Source: JAZKFT01 sp965246935
GTDB lineage: Bacteria; Bacteroidota; Bacteroidia; Chitinophagales; Chitinophagaceae
Direction: 5' to 3'
Assembly: GCA_965246935.1 (NCBI GenBank)
Contig: CBDFGC010000007.1
Coordinates: 1-64,000, forward strand
DNA length: 64,000 nt
Positions 33,945-41,301 of this stretch are shown here, in pieces; the first letter of the stretch is position 1, and each line of letters begins with the position of its first letter. The notes beneath the pieces were generated by a model, which saw only the letters and a program-made list of their open reading frames with translations, was not told the origin of the DNA and ran no database searches. The translations under genes and the position numbers were made by a program.

Positions 33945-35445
33945 AAACGGGGCTAATATTGTAATATTCGGTGGTAATGGTGACCTTGCGAAACGCAAGT
34001 TGCTACCGGCTTTTTACAATTTATACCTTACCGGTCACCTGCCGGAAAATTTTAGCATTATTGGCGTGCACCACAGGCCAATGGAAAATGTTGAATACCG
34101 GGATTACCTGCTGGACGGAATCAATAAATATTCCCGTACCGGGGAGGCAGAAGCTGAGAAGTGGAATACTTTTTCGGAACATATTCAATTTTTTACCGGT
34201 GACTTTACGCAGGACGAAGCATTTGTACGGCTGAACGAAATACTGATGGGTAATGACCATGCCTGGGGGCAGCGGGCTGTCCGCATGTTTTATTATTCGA
34301 TAGCGCCAAGGTTTATTGAGCCAGTCAGTACATTATTGTCTGCGCATGGCATGGCTGCAGATAAAGCGATGGACCGTATTGTGGTAGAAAAACCTTTTGG
34401 TACCGACCTTGAAACAGCCAAGACACTCAATAGTTTGCTCACGTCCAATTTCGATGAGTCGCAGATTTTCCGGATTGACCACTACCTGGGAAAAGAAACG
34501 GTACAGAATATTATGGCTTTCCGGTTTACCAATATCCTGTTCGAGCCGCTCTGGAATCGCAACTACATTGATAATATACAAATAACGGTTGCCGAAAGTA
34601 TTTCGGTGGAAGGCCGGGGTGGTTATTATGACCAGAGTGGCGCCCTGCGGGATATGGTACAAAATCACCTGCTGCAATTACTTTGTGAAACTGCCATGGA
34701 GCCACCCAATACATTTAATGCCCAGGAAATCCGCAATAAAAAGCGGGATGTATTATGCGCCATCCGTAGGTTGGCGCCTACAGATGTAGAGCACCAGGTG
34801 GTAAGAGGCCAGTACGGTGAGGGAAAACTAAAAGATAAAGACCAGCCTGCTTACCAAACCGAAACAGGTGTAGCGCCGCAATCAACTACCGAAACATTTG
34901 TGGCGCTGAAACTGTTTGTTGACAACTGGCGCTGGCAAAATGTGCCGTTTTATCTGCGTACCGGTAAAAGTCTGCCGAAAAGCACTTCGCTTATTACTAT
35001 TCAGTTTAAACCGTTATCGCACCTGCTGTTCGATCAGTCGGTGACCGGCCTGCTGGAGCCTAATCAACTGTTCATCAGCATACAGCCCGAAATGAAGATC
35101 AGTATTGTGTTTCAGGGTAAAGTGCCGGGACTGGAATTAAAAGTAGAGCCGGTAGAAATGGATTTTACCTACAAGGAATCATACGATAGTACGGCAGTGC
35201 CGGAAGCGTATGAAGCATTATTGCTGGATGTGCTGGAAGGAGATGCCACCCTGTTTATGCGGGCCGACCAGGTAGAAGCCGCCTGGGCAGTAGTGATGCC
35301 AATTTTAGATGCCTGGAAGGCATATGCAACACCTCATTTTCCGAATTATGCCGCCGGTACCTGGGGTCCGGAAGCGGCTGACGAATTGGTGCACCGGGAT
35401 GGATTTAGATGGGCACTATTGCCGGATAAACCTGTAGTTAAATAA
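33931..35445 (+). CDS. zwf: Glucose-6-phosphate 1-dehydrogenase
   Basis: First step of the oxidative pentose phosphate pathway: glucose-6-phosphate to 6-phosphogluconolactone with NADPH. The 504 residues include the NADP loop IVIFGGNGDLAKRKL at about 9-23, EKPFGTDLETAKTLN, and the active-site motif RIDHYLGKE with His184. The start at ATG 33931 overlaps the gnd end by 14 bases; the frame is open further upstream inside gnd, but homologues begin near here. No 6-phosphogluconolactonase gene follows, which is often the third gene. A terminator lies 16 bases after the stop. Confidence 0.95.
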   Translation: MSNLKNGANIVIFGGNGDLAKRKLLPAFYNLYLTGHLPENFSIIGVHHRPMENVEYRDYLLDGINKYSRTGEAEAEKWNTFSEHIQFFTGDFTQDEAFVRLNEILMGNDHAWGQRAVRMFYYSIAPRFIEPVSTLLSAHGMAADKAMDRIVVEKPFGTDLETAKTLNSLLTSNFDESQIFRIDHYLGKETVQNIMAFRFTNILFEPLWNRNYIDNIQITVAESISVEGRGGYYDQSGALRDMVQNHLLQLLCETAMEPPNTFNAQEIRNKKRDVLCAIRRLAPTDVEHQVVRGQYGEGKLKDKDQPAYQTETGVAPQSTTETFVALKLFVDNWRWQNVPFYLRTGKSLPKSTSLITIQFKPLSHLLFDQSVTGLLEPNQLFISIQPEMKISIVFQGKVPGLELKVEPVEMDFTYKESYDSTAVPEAYEALLLDVLEGDATLFMRADQVEAAWAVVMPILDAWKAYATPHFPNYAAGTWGPEAADELVHRDGFRWALLPDKPVVK

Positions 35446-35460
35446 ATTGTTTATATGTGT

Positions 35461-35495
35461 AAGCCCGTTTCTGATTGCAGAGACGGGCTTTTTTA
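35461..35495 (+). terminator. Rho-independent terminator of gnd-zwf
   Basis: Arms 35461-35473 and 35478-35490 form a 13-bp stem with one wobble pair and a four-base loop, followed by T residues to 35494. It starts 15 bases after the zwf stop. Confidence 0.85.
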
Positions 35496-35646
35496 TTGCA
35501 GCAAAAGTTCAATCTTTTACAGTTGGAAAATTATGTTGACAAGCATACAATAAAAAAGGAAACCCACAATGCAATTAAGAATGAAAAAATTAGAAAAATT
35601 TGGTTTTGTAACTTGGTTCGTATAACATCGTGTAAGTGGTAATTTT

Positions 35647-36201
35647 ATGACAACATCTATTTTCAAATATACTTGGACAGTTTTACTATTTATTAGTTTT
35701 ATTAGTTCATGTGGACAAACAGATAAAAATTCCAAAAATGGGAATACTACTACGACTTTACATGAGATTTCAGTTGACACTATAAGCGCAGTATTTGCTG
35801 ATACTTCAACCATTGCTATTATTGATTTTAATCAGGTAAATCAATGGATTTTTGACAGCACTTACAAAGCAGCCAATTTGAATAAAGCTGAAATTAACAA
35901 AATTGAAAAACTATTTTTAGCAAGTATTGCTGACCACAATTTAAAACTTTCAGGAAGTGCCAAAAGTTATTTCTCAATCGATTTAAAGAAAAGGAAATAT
36001 AGTAGACAATACATCTGTGCTTTAAATAAGGTTGGACAGAAAGAAGTTTATATTAACTGCTTTTGTGAATTACTTGGCACTGATTCTAACTGGAAAAGAT
36101 CACTTGTTATTGTAGATGACGGAGGAAACTGCTTCTTTAATCTTAAATTAAATTTAGACGCAAATTCTTATTATGACTTTTTTGTTAATGGTTTAGCCTA
36201 A
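35647..36201 (+). CDS. Putative lipoprotein, unknown function
   Basis: A 184-residue protein with a lipoprotein signal (VLLFISFISSCGQ, Cys near residue 22) and a Lys/Asn-rich mature part containing DTSTIAIIDFNQVNQWIFD and YSRQYICALNKVGQKEVYINCFC. I know no family. Codon use is clearly more AT-rich than gnd and zwf. The gene ends in GCCTAAC and is preceded by TATAACATCG, short sequences that often border mobile, cassette-like genes in this phylum; this suggests transfer but does not prove it. Confidence 0.65.
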   Translation: MTTSIFKYTWTVLLFISFISSCGQTDKNSKNGNTTTTLHEISVDTISAVFADTSTIAIIDFNQVNQWIFDSTYKAANLNKAEINKIEKLFLASIADHNLKLSGSAKSYFSIDLKKRKYSRQYICALNKVGQKEVYINCFCELLGTDSNWKRSLVIVDDGGNCFFNLKLNLDANSYYDFFVNGLA

Positions 36202-36333
36202 CATAACTACTGTTTACATTGGCACTGGGCGGCCAACACAACCCGAAAGGCTGAGTTTGTTTTTATGCCGCATAACGCCATTGCTTCGCCGTAAGAAGCC
36301 ATTCATAAAACTAACTTCATATACAGTAAAGAA

Positions 36334-36918
36334 ATGCCTGATAAGAAAATTTTAATTATTAACGGACACCCTGATAAAGAAAGTTACAACTTTGGAATTG
36401 CAGAAGCATATAAAAAGGGCGCAGTTTCATCAGGAGCAGAAATAAAGGAAATTATAATCAGAGATTTGCAGTTTAATCCAAACTTACAATTCGGCTATCG
36501 CAAAAGAACGGATCTTGAGCCTGACTTAATGGATGCGCAGAACAAAATTAAATGGGCTGAACACTTGGTTTGGATTTATCCCGTTTGGTGGGGTTCCATT
36601 CCTGCCATTTTAAAAGGATTTATTGACCGGGTATTTCTACCGGGTTTCGCATTTCAAAAACGGGAAAATTCAGTTTGGTGGGACAAATTATTAAAAGGTA
36701 AATCAGCAAGAATCATTTCAACGCTGGACCAGCCTAACTGGTATTATTATCTTATTAATAAACAACCAAGTAATAACGCCATGAAAAAACTGACTTTACA
36801 ATTCAGCGGAATAAATCCGGTGAAGGTAACTACCATTGGACCGATGCGACTTTCAAAAGAAACCTACAGACTACAATGGCTTAAAAAGATTGAAAAACTC
36901 GGACAACAAAATGAATAA
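36334..36918 (+). CDS. NAD(P)H-dependent oxidoreductase, flavodoxin-like fold
   Basis: The 194 residues match the quinone reductase / MdaB-KefF group: KILIINGHPDKESYNFGIAEAY with the FMN phosphate loop, WAEHLVWIYPVWWGSIPAILKGFIDRVFLPGFAF, a hallmark of the family, and IISTLDQPNWYYY. It probably reduces quinones or similar acceptors with two electrons in the cytoplasm. It is AT-rich like its neighbour. A decayed DUF4184 gene overlaps its end. Confidence 0.85.
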   Translation: MPDKKILIINGHPDKESYNFGIAEAYKKGAVSSGAEIKEIIIRDLQFNPNLQFGYRKRTDLEPDLMDAQNKIKWAEHLVWIYPVWWGSIPAILKGFIDRVFLPGFAFQKRENSVWWDKLLKGKSARIISTLDQPNWYYYLINKQPSNNAMKKLTLQFSGINPVKVTTIGPMRLSKETYRLQWLKKIEKLGQQNE

Positions 36919-36940
36919 AAAGGATATACTTTACAATTCA

Positions 36941-37173
36941 ATGCCATTCACATTTTCACACCCTGCCATCGTATTGCAGTTAACTTATTTACCCGTCGAT
37001 TACATTCACTGAGTGGATTAGTTATTGGTAGCTTGACACCTGACTTTGAATATTTTATCAGAATGAAAGTTCAAAGTAATTATAGTCACACCATTGCCGG
37101 ACTTTTTGGTTTGACTTACCATCAGATTTTTAGTGGCAATTATTTTCCATATTTCAACATCATATACTGTTAA
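36941..37173 (+). pseudogene. Decayed, truncated DUF4184 membrane protein gene
   Basis: The opening MPFTFSHPAIVLQLTYLP is the start of DUF4184 membrane proteins. After a frame change it continues LHSLSGLVIGSLTPDFEYFIRMKVQSNYSHTIAGLF, and further shifts are needed to see the following hydrophobic part. The family is about 240 residues; here the sequence stops after about 75 and the rest is gone. An in-frame ATG at 36911 overlaps the end of the oxidoreductase gene. Real decay, since several lesions occur in 230 bases. Confidence 0.6.
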
Positions 37174-37176
37174 TTT

Positions 37177-38232
37177 TTACTGCTCGTCCCTAAAATAAAC
37201 TTTGTAAAAGTTCATATTCTTTTCTTCATCAAACCCTTTTTCAATTAGCTCCTTATTACCATGTATGTAAATGTGGAAATTCTTATCCAGCTTTAAAATG
37301 CTTTTATATACCCGTGCCTGTTTTTTAACAGCTGCATCCGAAATAGAGAAAGAGTCGTTGACCTGCGTTTCGAATTCTTTCTCATACTCCTTTTTGTATT
37401 TTTTAAATGCTTTGATGCCATCCGGATTTTCAATTACCTCCGTCGAAAATTCATTCAGATCAAAGGTTTCCTTTTCTTTAAAATAATTCATTGAACGATT
37501 TAGCAAATCAATCTGATCGGTTTTGGACAGTTCAAATTCATCACCTGCCTGCTGTGTAATAAAGTTTTTATAAATACTTAACGTGGCGTTGGTTTGCTGA
37601 AAGTCATTATTCCGTACCTGTAGTTTTAGAAATTCATCCGTCCAGTACACAGCTTCATTATTGCGGTTGGTCTGGTCAATCACCGTTACTTTATATCCCT
37701 CTCCTTTCTCGGTGTTAAATATCAGGCAGCCTTTATCCAGTTTTTTAATGTTGATGGCTTCCTGCTCATATTCAAAGCTGTAGCCCTCCGCATCCGGCAG
37801 TACTTTTAAATAGGTTTCCTTGGTTTCTGATTTAAAGATTCCAATTGCTTCATGCAGTTCGCCTTCTATTTGTAGGTTTTTAAAATAAGCAACATATAAT
37901 TCACCACCTTTTATTTTAGGGTGGCCGGAAATATCATACAGGTGCTTTACCAGTTGGCGGCTGTTTTCGTGAAAGTTGCTTACATCATCAAAAATAGCCG
38001 TTGCAAAATGATACACTTCGTTCAACTGCAGATTATCAGCCGGATGATAAAAGCGATACAGTTCATTTACTTTTTCGAACGGACTAAGGAAATATTGCAT
38101 CAGCAATTTGCCCAGCACTTCATCGGTCATCTCTAAAGGCCGTTCTGACAATCTGTATAATTCATCTGCCGCTTTATTTCCCGTTTTATGTATCGAAAGG
38201 ATGTTCAGGGAAGCATCCGGTGAAGAAACCAT
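37177..38232 (-). CDS. Nucleoid-associated protein, NdpA/YejK-like
   Basis: A 351-residue protein of the NdpA family, which binds DNA in the nucleoid in E. coli. It opens LNILSIHKTGNKAADELYRLSERPLE, the family pattern of a short strand followed by a GN turn, continues with LLMQYFLSPF, and ends ELIEKGFDEEKNMNFYKVYF. The frame is open to a GTG at 38280; homologues start close to the LNILSIH strand, so ATG 38232 is preferred. It stands alone on the minus strand. Confidence 0.75.
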   Translation of the reverse strand: MVSSPDASLNILSIHKTGNKAADELYRLSERPLEMTDEVLGKLLMQYFLSPFEKVNELYRFYHPADNLQLNEVYHFATAIFDDVSNFHENSRQLVKHLYDISGHPKIKGGELYVAYFKNLQIEGELHEAIGIFKSETKETYLKVLPDAEGYSFEYEQEAINIKKLDKGCLIFNTEKGEGYKVTVIDQTNRNNEAVYWTDEFLKLQVRNNDFQQTNATLSIYKNFITQQAGDEFELSKTDQIDLLNRSMNYFKEKETFDLNEFSTEVIENPDGIKAFKKYKKEYEKEFETQVNDSFSISDAAVKKQARVYKSILKLDKNFHIYIHGNKELIEKGFDEEKNMNFYKVYFRDEQ

Positions 38233-38486
38233 GGGTTGTAATCTGTTTAAAGGGTTGCAAATAACGGCGTTCCTGGTCACTTATAGTCAGGCTTCCGTGC
38301 ACGGAATTGAGTCTGCTTTATCTGTAACAGTAGCATATCTATTTGGCCAGTAAAAGGTGATTTGGAAGTGCCTTCCTTTTTGCAGGATCAGCAAGAGATG
38401 ATCATTCTATTAATCCCACGTAAAAGCCATTTACAATGGAAAATCTCTGCTTTTGAAAACTAAAAAATTGCACTTACTTTTCTCCA

Positions 38487-38934
38487 ATGAAAACCATTTT
38501 TCTGCTAATCTTTCTTATTTACGGAAATAATGCCACGGCACAAACTGCTGAAGACTCCGTAAAAACAGTGATGAATAAAATGTTTACAACTATGAAGAAT
38601 GCTGATGGTAAAAAGATGGCTGCCTGTTTTACAGACAGTGCAGTTGTACAATTAATTACTACAGCAATGTTTTGTATACAATCGTTAAAAGTGAAACTTA
38701 CATAACATACATCACTCACTTTTCTAAACTTCCTAAAAATACGGTTGAAAAGAAGCTGACCTTCAATGTTGTGAAAACCGATGGCCCCTGGCTTCTGCAT
38801 GGGTTCCATACTAACATTAGTATAAAGGAAAATTTAATTCCTGTAGAACTATGTCTATTCAAGTAGTAAGGCTATCCGGCAATTGAAAGATCCGGCATAT
38901 AATAGATACCCGGAAATTATCGGGATGTAAATAA
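38487..38934 (+). pseudogene. Decayed NTF2-like (SnoaL/DUF4440-type) secreted protein gene
   Basis: The first frame encodes a signal peptide (MKTIFLLIFLIYGNNATAQ) and EDSVKTVMNKMFTTMKNADGKKMAACFTDSAVVQ, a typical NTF2-like start. After a frameshift at about 38665 the next frame gives IVKSETYITYITHFSKLPKNTVEKKLTFNVVKTDGP. The end is recognisable in yet another frame as SGN-stop-KIRHIIDTRKLSGCK, where TGA replaces the expected Trp codon. At least two shifts and a nonsense mutation make this a true pseudogene of about 150 codons. Confidence 0.7.
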
Positions 38935-38970
38935 GTAATCCGGGTACTATAATGATGATACGAAATGACA

Positions 38971-39129
38971 TTAGCTGCCCCTGGTACCGCCTGTTTTAAT
39001 AGGCTTTTTGCTCATACCCCCGGCGGCTTTGCCCGGCTTGGCAATAAATTTAGAATTACCCGTATTGTTTTTTTGCGTTTTTGCGGCATTCTTGTCTTTG
39101 CCTTTGTTGTTATTGTTTAAGAGAGACAT
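38971..39129 (-). CDS. Small Lys/Asn/Gly-rich basic protein
   Basis: A 52-residue frame from ATG 39129 to the stop at 38971: MSLLNNNNKGKDKNAAKTQ, then FIAKPGKAAGGMSKKP, ending KTGGTRGS. It has about one quarter basic residues and looks disordered, like small basic nucleic-acid-associated or ribosome-associated peptides seen in Bacteroidota. Clean in-frame coding character and compact low-complexity composition support it; no function is known. Confidence 0.55.
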   Translation of the reverse strand: MSLLNNNNKGKDKNAAKTQKNNTGNSKFIAKPGKAAGGMSKKPIKTGGTRGS

Positions 39130-39253
39130 AATATTTTGTTTTAGTGATGATAAGAATGAACGCTTACATAAAATATGGCAGCGCTACAACTTCTACAAAC
39201 ATAAAAAAGTGCGGGCATTTGCCCACACTTTTTCTTTATCAGATATTAAATGA

Positions 39254-39550
39254 TCAGACTTTTACCGCCAGCAAATCAACCTTTTCAATTACCGGAGGTG
39301 TAGCAAGCAGTTCACCGGCATGTTCCATTAATGCGGCTGCAATACGGCCATTCAAGTGCGCTTCCCGCCCTTCTTCTTCATTAAAGGTATCGAAGATGCC
39401 GAAAGTGGAAGGCCCGATTTGCAGGGCATACCACGAGATGGTATCCTGTTCTGCCTCTGCCAGCGCTAATGCGCTTTTCAGCATATTTTCGACGTCGTTT
39501 TCTTTGCCGGGTTTTGCTTCCAGACGTGCCAGCAGTGCGTACTTTACCAT
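39254..39550 (-). CDS. Antibiotic-biosynthesis-monooxygenase (ABM) domain protein, YgiN-like
   Basis: A 98-residue protein with a single ferredoxin-like ABM domain: VKYALLARLEAKPGKENDVENMLKSAL, then DTISWYALQIGPSTFGIFDTFNEEEGREAHLNG. YgiN-like members oxidise quinols without a cofactor; other members have unknown roles. No signal peptide. It lies 52 bases downstream of neither neighbour in an obvious operon: the esterase gene ends at 39603 on the same strand, so the two could share a message. Confidence 0.8.
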   Translation of the reverse strand: MVKYALLARLEAKPGKENDVENMLKSALALAEAEQDTISWYALQIGPSTFGIFDTFNEEEGREAHLNGRIAAALMEHAGELLATPPVIEKVDLLAVKV

Positions 39551-39602
39551 TTGTAGTTTGTTTAAAAAATTATTTGTATATAAAAGTACGGTAATTACTG
39601 CA

Positions 39603-40670
39603 TTATTGCAGCGCCTGTTTTAGAGCAGCCGCTGCAACTGCCTGTGCATCTTTCGCTTCGGGGTTGATAAGTGCCGTTCCGAAGAACTCATGTGTTACAC
39701 CATCATATAATCTTCTTTCTACAGCAACACCGGCACTTTTCAAAGCAACAGATAATTGCATGCCATCATCCCGCAACGGGTCTATCTCCGCATTAATAAT
39801 CAGCGTTTGTGGCAACGACTGCAGGTTAGCAGAAACCAGGTTAATACGTGGATCTGCACTTTCACTCATATTGGGTAAAAAGTACATTAAAAACCAATTG
39901 ATCATTGCCTTGTTCAGCGGTTTGGCATTAGCATAACGCATGTAGGAATCGGAACTGGTAAAGTTGCTGGCAACGGGATACACCAACAGTTGAAATTTAG
40001 GCTTACGAATACCTGCATTACGGGCCATGATACTGACGTTACAGGCCAGGTTGCCACCGGCACTTTCACCTGATACTGCCATGCGGGTGCTGTCGCCGGA
40101 GAAGGTAGAAGCATTACGTAATGCCCATACATACGCTTCATAGCTGTCGTTGTGTGCAGTAGGGAATTTAAATTCAGGTCCTTTACGATAACCCACAGCA
40201 ACGACAATGGCATTTGTTTGTTCGGCAATAGCCCTCGCAGAAGCATCATACACATTAATATCGGCTATTACCCAGCCGCCGCCATGATAATACATAATTA
40301 CCGGGAACGGGCCTGTTCCAGTCTTGGGTTTATAAATTCTCAGGTGTATGGTTCCACCGGTTACAGGGATGTCTCTGCCGGAAGTGTCCACCATGGGCGC
40401 AGGCGGTGTAATGCCACGTTCGGCTACCAGCGCTTTTACAGCATCAGCTATGGTTGGTTGCATACGGGCCTCAGCGGGTGTAAGGGTTTCTATTGGCTTT
40501 GCACCCAATGCTTGTTGCTTGTTAATGATGGCCAGCATGTTGTCCGTGATGGTAGGGCCCCAATCGGGTTTTCCATTATTATTGTTGTCATCGTCTTTGC
40601 TGCAACCGGCAACTGCCGCACTTACCAACAGGCAGGCAATAGCCTTCCTGAAGATGTTCAAACTACTCAT
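39603..40670 (-). CDS. Alpha/beta-hydrolase esterase, lipoprotein (HSL-like)
   Basis: The 355-residue chain has a lipoprotein signal (LVSAAVAGCSKDDD, Cys23) and an alpha/beta-hydrolase domain of the hormone-sensitive-lipase group: oxyanion motif HGGGW from His129, nucleophile elbow GESAGG with Ser203, INAEIDPLRDDG with the acid Asp, and VTHEFFG with the catalytic His. It probably cleaves short-chain esters in the periplasm or at the outer membrane. The ABM gene follows on the same strand after 52 bases. Confidence 0.88.
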   Translation of the reverse strand: MSSLNIFRKAIACLLVSAAVAGCSKDDDNNNNGKPDWGPTITDNMLAIINKQQALGAKPIETLTPAEARMQPTIADAVKALVAERGITPPAPMVDTSGRDIPVTGGTIHLRIYKPKTGTGPFPVIMYYHGGGWVIADINVYDASARAIAEQTNAIVVAVGYRKGPEFKFPTAHNDSYEAYVWALRNASTFSGDSTRMAVSGESAGGNLACNVSIMARNAGIRKPKFQLLVYPVASNFTSSDSYMRYANAKPLNKAMINWFLMYFLPNMSESADPRINLVSANLQSLPQTLIINAEIDPLRDDGMQLSVALKSAGVAVERRLYDGVTHEFFGTALINPEAKDAQAVAAAALKQALQ

Positions 40671-41230
40671 GGTTAACGATTTTGATTCAGTAAAAAATTT
40701 GATTGTATACTACCCATTAAGGTAGTAAGATGACTTTGCATTTTAAAAATCATGCCATTTTATGGAATAATAAAGCGGTATTAATGTAAACGCTTTGCGA
40801 CATTTCTACTTATAATCCTTATTGCTTGGCTCCAACAAAATCGGTGGCATTTACAGCTATTGTTTTTCAATAGTGGGTAATTTTTTGTCAATGTAAATGA
40901 GACTTGATAAACCGTAATAGTGTCTTAAACGTAATATTTAGCCCTGAAAGGGCGGCAATAGCTTAGCGTAGGGCAACGCCCTACGAAACAAATATTGTTT
41001 ATAACGCATATAAAGCCCTGGAAGGGCGGAATAACTGCTAATGCTATTACGCCCTTTCAGGGCTTTTCATTTCTAAATTGATCTTATAACCCGGGGCTTA
41101 CACCCCGGGCTAAGTTATTACCGCCCTTTCAAGGCTTTGAAAAGGAGCTTTTATATGTTTCGAACACCTTTGCTTTATGCATTTCGCATAGCGGGGCAAT
41201 AGCAAAGCAATTTAGATGGCACCACCTAAA
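40671..41230. repeat. Cluster of GCCCTGAAAGGGC-type palindromes
   Basis: The gene-free stretch contains four related units between about 40938 and 41140: AGCCCTGAAAGGGCGG, AGCCCTGGAAGGGCGG, its inverse CGCCCTTTCAGGGCT, and CGCCCTTTCAAGGCT. Between them lie perfect hairpins CGTAGGGC-AAC-GCCCTACG (40967-40985) and CCCGGGG-CTTACA-CCCCGGG (about 41092-41111). The elements alternate in orientation, so the whole region can fold into a large cruciform. I see no gene in it. Confidence 0.7.
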
Positions 41231-41271
41231 AAGCAAAATCCCGTCGCTACGAGGCAGACGGGATTTTGCTT
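41231..41271 (-). terminator. Rho-independent terminator of the pectate lyase gene
   Basis: A perfect 15-bp stem (41231-41245 with 41257-41271) and an 11-base loop, followed on the minus strand by T residues. It lies 31 bases after the stop codon of the pectate lyase gene. Confidence 0.85.
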
Positions 41272-41301
41272 TTACAAGTTGATCTCAGGAAATGTAAATA
41301 G

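Noticed and set aside
36196..36340. Complete integron attC site after the lipoprotein gene
   Set aside because: RYYYAAC is present but no GTTRRRY partner within 150 bases, and no integrase in the window.
40152..40725. Overlapping + strand frames of 174 and 125 codons opposite the esterase
   Set aside because: They mirror the esterase coding sequence with its HGGGW and GESAGG motifs on the minus strand.
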